A stretch of 64,000 nt of DNA, taken from assembly GCF_001750145.1 (NCBI RefSeq), contig NZ_CP015732.1, positions 124,001-188,000 on the forward strand, given 5' to 3'. Position numbers and translations under genes: made by a program. Below, piece after piece: positions 18,686 to 27,875 of the stretch. This DNA is from Arthrobacter sp. U41 (GTDB lineage: Bacteria; Actinomycetota; Actinomycetes; Actinomycetales; Micrococcaceae). Position 1 is the stretch's first letter; every line of letters begins with the position of its first letter. The notes beneath the pieces are model-generated. The model ran no database searches and had not been told where the DNA came from. It worked only from the letters and a program-made list of their open reading frames with translations.

Positions 18686-19060
18686 ATGCGTGAGCGTTCG
18701 GAGCGCGGTGCCGTTGCCGTTGAGTTCGCGCTCCTGGCGCCGGTCCTGATCATGCTGCTGCTCGGCATCGTGGAATTCGGCCGCGCTTACAACACGCAAA
18801 TCTCTCTTTCAAGTGCCGCCCGCGAAGGCGTTCGGGTCATGGCAATCGGCAACAACCCCACCGCTGCCCGCACCGCCGCCAAAAATGCGGCCGCAGGGCT
18901 GCAACCCGCGCTGAGCGAAGCCAACATCACCATCAGCCCGGCGAACTGCACCGCGGGCGCGCAAGTGACCTTCAAGATCACCTACACCCTCTCGACCATA
19001 ACCCGCATCGCGGGGCCGTTCCCGCTGGAGGGCCAAGGGGTGATGTTATGCGGCGGCTAG
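18686..19060 (+). CDS. tadE: TadE-like pseudopilin, cluster 2
   Basis: Paralogue of the cluster 1 TadE protein, 124 residues from the ATG at 18686, preceded by GAAAGG. The leader ends RSERG, then AVAVEFALLAPVLIMLLLG with Glu at +5. FGRAYNTQISLSSAAREGVR follows, and the protein ends in MLCGG. An upstream GTG at 18629 has no binding site and would add 19 residues. The last 13 bp overlap the tadG-like gene, exactly as in cluster 1. Confidence 0.87.
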   Translation: MRERSERGAVAVEFALLAPVLIMLLLGIVEFGRAYNTQISLSSAAREGVRVMAIGNNPTAARTAAKNAAAGLQPALSEANITISPANCTAGAQVTFKITYTLSTITRIAGPFPLEGQGVMLCGG

Positions 19061-20085
19061 CTGGCCTTATCCCGCCCAGGGACCGCGAGCGCGGAGCCAT
19101 CAGCGTCATGGTCGCCGTTCTTATGGTAGCGCTGCTGGGGTTCGCCGCCCTCGCCGTCGATGTCGGGATGCTCCACGCCGAACGGACCCAGCTCCGCAAC
19201 GGCGCGGATGCTGCGGCCCTGGCCACCGCCCAGAAATGCGCCCGCAATGTCAACGATGCCGACTGCGCTGCCACTTCCGCGCTGGCACGAGACCTCGCAA
19301 ACAACAACGCCGGCGATGGAATGAGCAATGTAAAGTCCCTTCTCCTGGACAAGACGGCACGCACTGTCACGGTCACAGCCGGTGCCCAGGAGGCGGGACG
19401 GGAGCCTAACCACGTTTCGCTGTTCTTTGCCCGCGCGCTGGGCTTCAGCGCCGCGGAAGTGAATGCGTCGTCAACAGCGCAATGGGGCAGCCCTGCTGCC
19501 GGGACGACGGCGTTCCCCCTCGCCTTTTCGATCTGCCAGGTCCAGGGACATGTCGATGGCGGCCTGCAGTTGCTGCAGAACCACGGAAGCGGCGCCAACC
19601 CCGGCTGCAACTATGGACCCTCCGGGGCCACTGTCGCGGGCGGCTTCGGTTGGCTCCCCAATGATCCCGGCATCTGCGGCGGACTGATCGACCTCGCGGT
19701 AAGCGAAGGCGGCAGCGATCCTGGCAACAGTTCGCCCGGCGCCTGCGACGCCACGCTGCAGAGCTGGGCGAACGACATCTCCGCGGGCCGGGAGGTCGTG
19801 GTCCTGCTGCCGGTCTTCAACACTGTGACAGGCACGGGTGCCGGCTCTGTCTACGGACTGACCTCGTTTGCGGCATACAAGGTCGCGGGCTGGAAGTTTA
19901 GCGGTGTAAACAGCCTTCCCACCGCGTTCCACAACACGTCCCCCGATGTCCCCGCGGCCGTGGCGTGTGATGGCAACTGCAGGGGCATTATTGGGGGCTT
20001 CATCAAGTATGTGTCCCTGGCCCACGGCTTCAGTCTCGGGCCTGTCGACCCCAACGGCGCCACCATTGTCCGGCTCACACAATGA
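19048..20085 (+). CDS. TadG-like pilus-assembly protein with a cysteine-rich ectodomain, cluster 2
   Basis: A 345-residue paralogue of the protein at 11646-12716. The N-terminal part (RERGAISVMVAVLMVALLGFA, then DVGMLHAERTQLRNGADA) is clearly TadG-like. Eight cysteines lie at 64, 73, 163, 187, 210, 233, 307 and 311, matching the order in copy 1. GGFGWL near 198-203, PGNSSPG near 225, FAAYKVAGWKF near 274 and CDGNCRGIIGGF near 307 are shared landmarks. Sequence between them is poorly conserved, so the paired cysteines appear to be the conserved framework. Export is by the N-terminal helix; the partner is unknown. Confidence 0.75.
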   Translation: MRRLAGLIPPRDRERGAISVMVAVLMVALLGFAALAVDVGMLHAERTQLRNGADAAALATAQKCARNVNDADCAATSALARDLANNNAGDGMSNVKSLLLDKTARTVTVTAGAQEAGREPNHVSLFFARALGFSAAEVNASSTAQWGSPAAGTTAFPLAFSICQVQGHVDGGLQLLQNHGSGANPGCNYGPSGATVAGGFGWLPNDPGICGGLIDLAVSEGGSDPGNSSPGACDATLQSWANDISAGREVVVLLPVFNTVTGTGAGSVYGLTSFAAYKVAGWKFSGVNSLPTAFHNTSPDVPAAVACDGNCRGIIGGFIKYVSLAHGFSLGPVDPNGATIVRLTQ

Positions 20086-20128
20086 TTCCCCAGCACCACA
20101 GATTCGTTAACCAGCACAGGAGCAGTCT

Positions 20129-20896
20129 TTGAAGTCACGCTTATTGGCCGGGATCGCCGCCGTGGTCCTGGCCCTCGTCGGAGCCATCCTCGTGATGTCT
20201 TACGCCAGCGGTGCGGACGAGCGTGCGGTCAAGGCCCTGGAGCCTGTGGAGGTCCTTGTGGTGGCGAAGCCCGTACCGGCCGGCACCGCAGTGGAAAGCC
20301 TCCTGCCTTTCCTGACTGCCCAGAAACTCCCAGGCACTGCCGTGGCCACATCGGCGCTGCATAGCCTCGACGGCCATGCCGGCAAGGTCACCGCCGTCGA
20401 ACTGCTTCCGGGTGAGCAACTCGTCGCGGAACGACTCACCGCACCGGAAGCCTTGCAGTCCAGCGGATCCGTGCAGGTGCCGGAGGGGCTTCAGGAGATC
20501 TCCTTCCAGCTGGACCCCCAGCGCGTTGTCGGCGGACGGCTCACGGCCGGGGACCACATCGGCATCTTCATCTCGTTGAAAAATGGCGGCATCGAGGCCA
20601 AGCCGGACAAAGAGACGACGCAGCTGACCCTCCACAAGGTCCTGGTGACGTCGGTGCAGCGGGCTCCCAGCGCCGCCCCTTCTCCCGAACCCACCGACAG
20701 CGGCTCGGCGGCCCCGGTCGAGGATACGTCCCTGCCCACCGGATCGCTGCTGTTGACGGTCGCCGTGAACGACGTGGACGCCACCAGAATCGTCTACGGC
20801 TCCGAATTCGGCACACTCTGGCTCAGCAAGGAGCCGCTCAATGCAACGGACAGCGGCCGCCCTGGAATCATGACGAAACCGGAGGTCTACAAATGA
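20129..20896 (+). CDS. cpaB: CpaB/RcpC-like SAF-domain protein, cluster 2
   Basis: Paralogue of cluster 1 CpaB, 255 residues from a TTG start preceded by AGGAG; copy 1 uses GTG at the same place before an identical KSRLL. One N-terminal helix (IAAVVLALVGAILVMSYA), then LEPVEVLVVAKPVPAGT and TAVELLPGEQLVAERL. A Ser/Pro/Ala-rich linker occupies about residues 185-205. It overlaps cpaE by four bases (ATGA). Confidence 0.85.
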   Translation: MKSRLLAGIAAVVLALVGAILVMSYASGADERAVKALEPVEVLVVAKPVPAGTAVESLLPFLTAQKLPGTAVATSALHSLDGHAGKVTAVELLPGEQLVAERLTAPEALQSSGSVQVPEGLQEISFQLDPQRVVGGRLTAGDHIGIFISLKNGGIEAKPDKETTQLTLHKVLVTSVQRAPSAAPSPEPTDSGSAAPVEDTSLPTGSLLLTVAVNDVDATRIVYGSEFGTLWLSKEPLNATDSGRPGIMTKPEVYK

Positions 20897-22086
20897 GCCG
20901 TTTTGTCCTGATCACGCCCAATGCAGACTTCCAGTCCCGGGTAGGCCTGGCTCTGGCCGGAAGCCTGCCGGGGGGCCTGCAGACCTTCGCCTTCGTCAAT
21001 CCTGCCGATCCCGAAGAGTTGTTCGCGAAGCTTGACCAGCAGCGTCCCGAGGTCCTGATTCTTGGACCGGATGTGCCCGTCGACGACGCCCTGCGCTTGG
21101 CCACGATCTTTGACGTTCAGCTATCCGAGCTCAGCGTCATCCTGGTGGGCGAACCGGACCCCGATTTCCTGCTGTTGGCCATGCGCGCCGGCATCCGGGA
21201 CATTCTCAGCCCTCACGCCGATGCTGCCCAGATCCGGGTCATGCTGGAACGGGCCTGCCAGTCCTTTGCCAGCAAGAACAGGTCTGCGGCCGTTCAACCC
21301 CCGGACGCCCCGAAGGGTCTGGTGATCGGCGTCTTTTCGCCTAAAGGCGGAGTCGGCAAAACCACCATTGCCACCAACATCGCCATCGGGCTGGGACAGG
21401 TGGCCCCCATGAGCGTTGTGATCGTGGATCTGGACCTGCAGTTCGGCGACGTCGCCTCCGGGTTGTACCTCCACCCGGAGCACACCGTGACCGACGCAGT
21501 CTCCCCCGCCGCGAGCAACGATTCCCTGGTCCTGAAGGCGTTCCTGACCGTGCACCCCGGCAATATCTATGCGCTCTGCGCGCCCAGAAGCCCCGAAGAA
21601 GCGGACAACATCACACCTGAACAGGTGACGCGCCTGCTCGGGCAGCTCGCGCAACAGTTCCAGTACGTCATCGTGGACACGGCCCCGGGGTTACCGGAGG
21701 TGGGCTTGGCTGCCATGGAGCAGTGCACCGACATTGTCTGGGTCACTGCCATGGATGTTCCCAGCATCCGCGGGCTGAGGTCCGGCCTCGAAATCCTTCG
21801 GCGCCTGGACCTCCAGCCGGAGACGCGCCATGTTGTGCTGAATCTGGCCGATTCCGCATCCGGACTCGCCGTTCAGGATGTCGAAGCCACCATCGGTGCG
21901 CCCGTTGACGTGAGCATTCCGCGATCCAAGGCTGTGGCGTTGTCCACGAACCGGGGCATACCGGTGCTCCAGGAGGGTCGCAAGGATCCGGCCGTCAAAG
22001 GACTGCGGCAGCTGGTTGAACGCTTCGATCCTGCGTGGCGGGCCAGGGCAAAAAAGAAACTGCACCGCAGGGTTGTGGTCCAGTGA
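20893..22086 (+). CDS. cpaE: CpaE/TadZ-like ATPase with pseudoreceiver domain, cluster 2
   Basis: Paralogue of the cluster 1 CpaE, 397 residues. The receiver-like N-terminus again lacks the phospho-acceptor Asp ([18 protein letters not shown]). The ATPase part has [20 protein letters not shown] and [19 protein letters not shown]. The C-terminal [10 protein letters not shown] mirrors [10 protein letters not shown] of copy 1. It overlaps cpaB by 4 nt and cpaF by 4 nt, the same tight coupling as in cluster 1. Confidence 0.9.
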   Translation: MSRFVLITPNADFQSRVGLALAGSLPGGLQTFAFVNPADPEELFAKLDQQRPEVLILGPDVPVDDALRLATIFDVQLSELSVILVGEPDPDFLLLAMRAGIRDILSPHADAAQIRVMLERACQSFASKNRSAAVQPPDAPKGLVIGVFSPKGGVGKTTIATNIAIGLGQVAPMSVVIVDLDLQFGDVASGLYLHPEHTVTDAVSPAASNDSLVLKAFLTVHPGNIYALCAPRSPEEADNITPEQVTRLLGQLAQQFQYVIVDTAPGLPEVGLAAMEQCTDIVWVTAMDVPSIRGLRSGLEILRRLDLQPETRHVVLNLADSASGLAVQDVEATIGAPVDVSIPRSKAVALSTNRGIPVLQEGRKDPAVKGLRQLVERFDPAWRARAKKKLHRRVVVQ

Positions 22087-23585
22087 AGCTCTCTGACCGT
22101 CTCGCCGCCGCTGAGGGCGGGTCCGCTGCCGCGCCCAGGCCCGCTCCCGAGCCCGCTCCAGCCGCCCGCGCCGCGCCTCCCCAAAGGCTCAAGGCTCCCG
22201 CTGTCGAAAGGCCGCGCACGCCAATCGCAGCCCCCACTTTCGAAGAGCAAACTGATGGGCCCCGGTCTTTTGGCCAGCAGCCTGTGGATGTCTTCGCTGC
22301 CCTCAAACAACGCGCCGCCACCGCCCTGTTCGAGCGGATGGGCGCGCGCTTTAGTGATTCCGCCGTCAAGGAAGACGATCTGCGCTCCTCGGCACGGGAG
22401 GAACTCACCCGCATCATCGACGCCGAACAGGTCCCGCTGTCCGGAGAGGAACGGCTCCGGCTGGTCCAGGACGTGGCGGACGATGTGCTGGGGTACGGAC
22501 CGTTGCAGCGCCTGCTCGATGATTCCGCAGTTACTGAAATCATGGTCAACGGCATGGACCAGATCTACGTTGAGCGTCACGGCAAGCTCACGCTCACCGA
22601 ATCCCGGTTCAGTTCCGAAGAGCACCTACGCAAGGTGATCGAGCGCATTGTCTCGAAGGTGGGACGCCGCATCGATGAGTCATCCCCGCTGGTGGATGCA
22701 CGCCTCGAGGACGGCTCCCGCGTAAACGCCGTCATACCGCCGCTTGCGGTGGGCGGCTCCTCCCTGACAATCCGAAAATTCAGCAAAGTACCCCTCACGG
22801 TCCAAAATCTCATCGAGTTCGGCACCCTGACCCCTGAGATGGCGGAGCTCCTCAACGCCTGTGTGAAGGCAAAGCTCAATATCATCGTCTCGGGCGGCAC
22901 CGGCACCGGCAAGACCACCCTGTTGAACGTTCTTTCATCGTTCCTGCCCCACGACGAGCGCATCGTGACGATCGAGGACGCCGTCGAACTCCAAATCCAG
23001 CAGCGCCACGTCGTACGGCTGGAAAGCCGCCCGCCGAATACCGAAGGCAAAGGCGAGGTCACCATCCGTGAGCTCCTGCGGAACTCCCTTCGTATGCGCC
23101 CGGACCGGATAGTGGTTGGTGAGGTTCGTGGCGGGGAGTCGCTGGACATGCTCCAGGCCATGAACACCGGCCATGACGGCTCACTGTCCACGGTGCACTC
23201 AAACTCGCCCCGGGACGCCGTCGCCCGCCTGGAGACCCTGGTCCTGATGGCCGGAATGGACCTGCCGCTCCGCGCCATCCGCGAGCAGATCGCCTCCGCC
23301 GTCAACCTGATCATTCAGATCTCCCGACTGCGCGACGGCACCCGCCGCATCACCCACGTAACGGAGGTGCAGGGCATGGAAGGGGACATCGTCACCCTGC
23401 AGGACGCCTTCGTCTTCGACTACTCCGCCGGCGTGGACGCCCACGGCCGGTTCCTGGGCAAACCGGTCCCGACCGGCATCCGCCCCCGGTTCATCGACCG
23501 CTTCGAGGATTTTGGCATCCACGTCTCACCCAGCGTGTTCGCCGCTCCGTTGGCGCCAGCCGGAAGGCAGTTGAACCAGCCGTGA
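22083..23585 (+). CDS. cpaF: CpaF/TadA secretion ATPase, cluster 2
   Basis: Paralogue of cluster 1 CpaF. The GTG at 22083 overlaps the cpaE stop (GTGA) and gives 500 residues; the longer frame upstream is cpaE read in another frame. [28 protein letters not shown] and [17 protein letters not shown] are intact. The N-terminal 75 residues are Ala/Pro-rich and unlike copy 1, whereas the ATPase core is very close to it. Confidence 0.95.
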   Translation: MKLSDRLAAAEGGSAAAPRPAPEPAPAARAAPPQRLKAPAVERPRTPIAAPTFEEQTDGPRSFGQQPVDVFAALKQRAATALFERMGARFSDSAVKEDDLRSSAREELTRIIDAEQVPLSGEERLRLVQDVADDVLGYGPLQRLLDDSAVTEIMVNGMDQIYVERHGKLTLTESRFSSEEHLRKVIERIVSKVGRRIDESSPLVDARLEDGSRVNAVIPPLAVGGSSLTIRKFSKVPLTVQNLIEFGTLTPEMAELLNACVKAKLNIIVSGGTGTGKTTLLNVLSSFLPHDERIVTIEDAVELQIQQRHVVRLESRPPNTEGKGEVTIRELLRNSLRMRPDRIVVGEVRGGESLDMLQAMNTGHDGSLSTVHSNSPRDAVARLETLVLMAGMDLPLRAIREQIASAVNLIIQISRLRDGTRRITHVTEVQGMEGDIVTLQDAFVFDYSAGVDAHGRFLGKPVPTGIRPRFIDRFEDFGIHVSPSVFAAPLAPAGRQLNQP

Positions 23586-24517
23586 CGATGCTGCCCATTG
23601 GCGTTGGCCTGTTCTCGGCTGCCCTGTTCCTCCTCGGTCTCGTAGTGCTCGCTCCGCGGAGGGCACGGGTGCCGATGGACCGGCGCCAGCCCGTCCAGAA
23701 CCAACCGGACTCGCAGCTGACCCGGTTCGCCGGCTCGGCGGTCAACCTCGTCGACGGATACTTCGCACAGCGAAAAGTGCAGCTCTTCAGCAGGGAGGCA
23801 CTCGAAAACGCAGGTCTGCGGATGGGCCAGTCCGACTTCTTTGTGCTGGTCCTGGCCGGCGCCTTCGTCGGCGCGTTGGCAGGCTTCGTCGTGGCGGGCC
23901 CGTTGCTGGCAATCATGTTCGTCCTATTGGCACCGTTCGCGGGGCACCTCGTGATCGTCTACCTCACTGGCAAACGCCGTGTCGTGTTTGACCAGCAACT
24001 CGGTGACACACTCCAGCTACTCTCCGGCGGCCTGAGGGCAGGCCACAGCATCCTGCGAGCGATTGACGCGGCCGCGGCCGAATCGCAAAGTCCCACTGCG
24101 GAAGAGATGCGCCGGGTCATCACCGAAACGAGCCTCGGCCGGGACCTGCAGTCCTCCCTCACCGACACAGCCGACCGGATGCGCAGCGATGATTTTGTCT
24201 GGATCGCCCAGGCCATCCAGATCAACCGGGAAGTGGGCGGCAACCTCGCCGAAGTCCTGGACCAGGTGGGTGAAACGATCCGCGAACGCAGTGAAATCAA
24301 GGGACAGATCAAGTCCCTGGCGGCCGAGGGAAAGTTCTCCGCCTATATCCTGATGGCTATGCCGTTCGGCATCGTCGCGATGCTGATGGTGGCCAATCCG
24401 GGCTATATGGACGCCATGGTCACCCACATGCTCGGTTGGGTCATGATTGGGGCGTCCTTCGTCATGATGACCATCGGCGGTCTGTGGATGCGCAAAATCA
24501 TCGACCTGAAGTTCTGA
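23582..24517 (+). CDS. tadB: TadB-like inner-membrane platform protein, cluster 2
   Basis: Paralogue of cluster 1 TadB, 311 residues from a GTG that overlaps the cpaF stop by four bases. It has the same layout: N-terminal helix, a helix pair near 90-130, the T2SSF core ([39 protein letters not shown]) and a C-terminal helix pair. It differs from copy 1 mainly in the membrane segments. Confidence 0.92.
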   Translation: MTMLPIGVGLFSAALFLLGLVVLAPRRARVPMDRRQPVQNQPDSQLTRFAGSAVNLVDGYFAQRKVQLFSREALENAGLRMGQSDFFVLVLAGAFVGALAGFVVAGPLLAIMFVLLAPFAGHLVIVYLTGKRRVVFDQQLGDTLQLLSGGLRAGHSILRAIDAAAAESQSPTAEEMRRVITETSLGRDLQSSLTDTADRMRSDDFVWIAQAIQINREVGGNLAEVLDQVGETIRERSEIKGQIKSLAAEGKFSAYILMAMPFGIVAMLMVANPGYMDAMVTHMLGWVMIGASFVMMTIGGLWMRKIIDLKF

Positions 24518-24524
24518 GGCACCC

Positions 24525-25409
24525 ATGGACCCCTCGGTACTGCTCGCTTTGCTCCTGGTCTCCCTGCCGCTCGGGTATCTCGCCTGGTCAGCGCTCTCCG
24601 TCGACAGGAAGTCCCACCAGGCCATCCGGGGTCTGCTCGCAGCAGGCACGGAGACCGCTGAGTTCGAAGAGGCTCAAAGGAGCTCGCTGCTGGAACGGGT
24701 CGGTTACCGCCTGACCCCGGCCGGATACGTCCGCAAACTCGACAAGATGCTGTCCCTGGCTGGCCGCCCCACATCCCTTCCCCTCGGACGCGTGCTGGCG
24801 GCCAAGCCCCTGCTGGGGCTGGCCGGCGCACTGCTGGGTTGGTACATCAGCGCGACGGGTGCCACGCCCCTTATCAAGGCGGTGGGCCTTTTTGTGGTCC
24901 TGCTGGGGTACTTCATCCCCGATCTGATGCTCTACAGCAAGGGGCAGGAGCGGCAGACGGCCATGCAACTGGAATTGGCCAACACCCTCGACCAGATGCT
25001 CATCTCCGTGGAGGCCGGCCTGGGCTTCGAAGGAGCCATGGCCCGCGCCGGGGAGAACGGCAAGGGCCCGCTCGCCGAGGAACTCGTCCGGACGCTGCAG
25101 GACATGCAGGTCGGCAGGAGCCGCCGCGAGTCTTACCTGGCTCTCGCGGAGCGGACCAGCATCCCTGAACTGCGCAGCTTTGTCCAGGCTGTTGTCCAGG
25201 CGGATACCTACGGCATCGCCATCAGCCGGGTACTCCGGATCCAGGCCAAGGTCATGCGGGTCAAGCGGCGGCAGCGGGCCGAGGAAAAGGCCATGAAGCT
25301 CCCGGTCATGATCCTGTTCCCGCTGCTCTTTTTCATCTTCCCGGTGCTCTTCATCGCCATCCTTGGCCCTGCCGTCATCAACGCGATCGACACGTTCAGC
25401 GGCCAGTAG
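24525..25409 (+). CDS. tadC: TadC-like inner-membrane platform protein, cluster 2
   Basis: Paralogue of cluster 1 TadC, 294 residues. LANTLDQMLISVEAGLGFEGA, VQAVVQADTYGIAISRVLRIQA and the final LPVMILFPLLFFIFPVLFIA correspond segment by segment. It is the last gene of cluster 2. No clear terminator is seen in the 129 bp before the HPt-like gene, so read-through into that gene is possible. Confidence 0.92.
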   Translation: MDPSVLLALLLVSLPLGYLAWSALSVDRKSHQAIRGLLAAGTETAEFEEAQRSSLLERVGYRLTPAGYVRKLDKMLSLAGRPTSLPLGRVLAAKPLLGLAGALLGWYISATGATPLIKAVGLFVVLLGYFIPDLMLYSKGQERQTAMQLELANTLDQMLISVEAGLGFEGAMARAGENGKGPLAEELVRTLQDMQVGRSRRESYLALAERTSIPELRSFVQAVVQADTYGIAISRVLRIQAKVMRVKRRQRAEEKAMKLPVMILFPLLFFIFPVLFIAILGPAVINAIDTFSGQ

Positions 25410-25538
25410 CTGCACGGTGACTGCCGGTCCGGCGGAGCCTCGGGGCAGAACTCAGGAATGCGCCCGGAAAGCCGCAGATTTACCACAGGAAACGCCGGGG
25501 TGGGGAGCATCCGCCGGACCAGGCAGTACCGTGGACGC

Positions 25539-25994
25539 ATGTCCTTCCAAGGCGCTCCAGACGACGGCGACGCAAACAGTGGCTCCTCCGCCGGAACCTC
25601 CACCTGCGGTGCGGGTCTGGCCCCAGCGGCGGCCCAAGACACCCCGCCCCCGCTCGTGGACCCCGCCGCCCTCCAGGATCTCGGATCACAGCTGGACAGC
25701 CCTGCCGTGGCCGAGGGATTCGCAAGGGATTACACCAACATGTGGGACCGGCGGTACCAATCGCTCGAGACATCGCTTCAGAGCGGGGACGAGGCCGCGG
25801 CACTGGACGCGGTCCTGAGCCTAAAGACATCCTCCGCGATGGTTGGCGGGGTCCGCCTGGCCGAGCTCGCCCGGGAACTCGAGGAGGCCATCCGCGTCCG
25901 CGACGCCAACCGCGCGCGGTTCCTCCTGCAGGAAGTTGCCGAGAGTGGAAACGAAACAGTGGACGAACTCCAGCTCAATTTCGGGGACAGCTAG
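25539..25994 (+). CDS. HPt-like helical protein lacking the phospho-histidine
   Basis: Resembles histidine phosphotransfer (HPt) domains. The 151-residue product from the ATG at 25539 has a flexible Gly/Ser/Ala-rich start (1-45), then helices with SLKTSSAMVGGVRLAELAREL at about 94-114. In active HPt proteins this stretch reads H-x-L-K-G; here the histidine position is Leu93, so phosphotransfer by the usual residue is not possible. The open frame extends 27 codons further upstream (to 25458), but those residues are Arg-rich and unlike the family. Its stop overlaps the stop of the convergent regulator gene by 4 bp. It may bind a receiver domain without passing phosphate. Confidence 0.65.
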   Translation: MSFQGAPDDGDANSGSSAGTSTCGAGLAPAAAQDTPPPLVDPAALQDLGSQLDSPAVAEGFARDYTNMWDRRYQSLETSLQSGDEAAALDAVLSLKTSSAMVGGVRLAELARELEEAIRVRDANRARFLLQEVAESGNETVDELQLNFGDS

Positions 25995-26761
25995 TCCAAG
26001 GCCGGCGCGAGCCGGTATCCCACCCCGCGGACCGTCTGGAGCCATCGCGGCTGCAGCGGGTCCTCCCGCAGCTTGCGCCGCAGATTGCCGATGTGGACTT
26101 CGACAGCGCGCTCGTCTGACTCGCTGATATACGCGTTGGCACCGTAATGATCACCGCGCACCACCCGGACCAGATCGACCTTCGACCGGACCGCACCGGC
26201 CCCCTTGAGCAGGGCGTGCAGAAGATCGAATTCGCTGCGGGTCAGGCTGGCTGGGACGCCATCCAGGGTGACTGACCGGGTGTGCGGGTTCAGCACCAGG
26301 CCGTTGTGCCGAAACGCCGAGTCCTGGGGCAGCACCAGAGCCGCCGATGCCGCAGCTTTCGACTTTGGGGACTCGCCATCGGCGGCGTCCTGCCTGGGCC
26401 TGCGCATCATCGCCGCCACACGGGCGCGGAGTTCACGCGGGCGGAAAGGTTTCGTCATGAAATCGTCCGCCCCGGTATGCAATGCGGTGAGGGTGTCCAG
26501 CTCATCCGTCCTGGCGGTCAGCATGACCACATAGGCGTCGCTGAACTGCCGGATCCGGCGCAGGACTTCAAAGCCGTCGATATCGTGGAGGCCAACGTCC
26601 AGGGTGACGATGTCGGCCTTCTGGCTCCGCACCACCTCGACCCCCTCACGCCCGCTTGAGGCGCCGTGGACGTCAAACCCCGCCTGGCTCAGCACGGCTT
26701 CGACGAGATGGCGTATGTCCTCGTCATCCTCTACGACGACTGCGACTCCAAGGTCAGTCAT
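25991..26761 (-). CDS. OmpR/PhoB-type response regulator
   Basis: Two-domain transcription regulator of 256 residues. The receiver has the acidic pair EDDE at 11-14, phospho-acceptor Asp55 in IVTLDVGLHD, Thr82 and Lys104 (TKPF). After a linker the C-terminal winged helix carries LTRSEFDLLHALLKGAG and VEVHIGNLRRKLREDP, ending TVRGVGYRLAPALD. I start at 26761, directly after TGAGGGGGG; a longer frame to 26830 adds 23 weakly conserved residues. It is convergent with the HPt-like gene and divergent from the kinase across 165 bp. All active-site residues look intact. Confidence 0.92.
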   Translation of the reverse strand: MTDLGVAVVVEDDEDIRHLVEAVLSQAGFDVHGASSGREGVEVVRSQKADIVTLDVGLHDIDGFEVLRRIRQFSDAYVVMLTARTDELDTLTALHTGADDFMTKPFRPRELRARVAAMMRRPRQDAADGESPKSKAAASAALVLPQDSAFRHNGLVLNPHTRSVTLDGVPASLTRSEFDLLHALLKGAGAVRSKVDLVRVVRGDHYGANAYISESDERAVEVHIGNLRRKLREDPLQPRWLQTVRGVGYRLAPALD

Positions 26762-26926
26762 GGCCCCCCTCACATCTGATGCTGCGGCATCCACCCCCAT
26801 AGCGGCCGCGTCGGTACTCCGCGCGTTCAATTAGTGCGCGAGTATTGTCAGAATACCCACGTCAGCGCGCTATTAACTGTTTTGGCACAGTCATGGCCAT
26901 AAATATTCATCCTGTGTCAAGCTGGC

Positions 26927-27835
26927 ATGACCAAAGTTGTTAAATGGAAGCAGCGAGGAAGGGGCACGGCTTCATTGAGTAGACAGCAACAGGTCCGGGA
27001 CCCGGAGGCTTACCTGGCGGGATTTCCGCGGCGGGTGCACCGGGTCCTATCCCGGCTGACCGGGTGCCGGGAAGCCGAGCTCCATGCGCTCCTTGAGGAC
27101 AGCCGCGACCGCGAACGCCGGCTCAGCGACGAGATAACCGGGGCGCTCGATGCCCTGACGGCCAAGGAAAACCTCGTCTCGACCGTCTCACACGAGTTCC
27201 GCACGCCGCTGACGTCGATCATTGGCAACCTGGACCTGGTCCTCGGCGAATCGGCGGAACTCTCCCCCGCTGCCGTGCGCCGGATCGAAGTCGCGCAACG
27301 AAACGCTGAACGGTTGCTGGCGCTGGTCTCGGACCTGATGGTGTCCGCCGACTCAACACTGCACGTCCACCCATGCCGGACGGACCTGGCCACCCTTGTC
27401 GAAGCCAGCCTCGGCTCGGCCCAGGCCCACGCCCAGGCATCACGGGTCTCGCTCTCCATGGACGTTCCGGCCCCGCTCTGGGCCGACGTGGATCCCCTGC
27501 GGATCAGCCAGGCCGTCGACAACCTGCTCTCCAATGCCATCAAGTATTCACCCGACGGCGGCACCGTCCACGTCTCCGCCAGCAAGACGGGGGGCCGGGT
27601 GCTTTTGCACGTGGAGGATGACGGAATGGGAATGACAGCCGCCGACGCCGAGCAGGTCTTCACCCGATTCTTCCGAAGCCCCGCGGCCCGCGAAGGCTCG
27701 ATACCCGGCGCGGGCCTGGGCCTGTCCATCACCAAGGCAATCATCGAACGGCACGGCGGCTCCATTTCCTGCCGCACATTGCCTGGCTGCGGCAGCACCT
27801 TCACAGTGGAGCTGCCCACCGAGCCGGCCCTCTAG
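26927..27835 (+). CDS. Cytoplasmic sensor histidine kinase
   Basis: Orthodox HisKA/HATPase kinase of 302 residues without any transmembrane helix or recognisable sensor domain; the first 60 residues are Arg-rich. The H box is STVSHEFRTPLTS with His89, the N box VDNLLSNAIKYSPDGG, the G1 box VEDDGMGM and the G2 box GAGLGLSI. It is the probable partner of the divergent OmpR-type regulator. With no sensing domain, its input may come from another protein, perhaps the HPt-like protein next to them. This is inference. Confidence 0.88.
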   Translation: MTKVVKWKQRGRGTASLSRQQQVRDPEAYLAGFPRRVHRVLSRLTGCREAELHALLEDSRDRERRLSDEITGALDALTAKENLVSTVSHEFRTPLTSIIGNLDLVLGESAELSPAAVRRIEVAQRNAERLLALVSDLMVSADSTLHVHPCRTDLATLVEASLGSAQAHAQASRVSLSMDVPAPLWADVDPLRISQAVDNLLSNAIKYSPDGGTVHVSASKTGGRVLLHVEDDGMGMTAADAEQVFTRFFRSPAAREGSIPGAGLGLSITKAIIERHGGSISCRTLPGCGSTFTVELPTEPAL

Positions 27836-27875
27836 CGCGGTGCGGCTGTCGGGCGTTCTGGCGCGCCTGGGCGCC

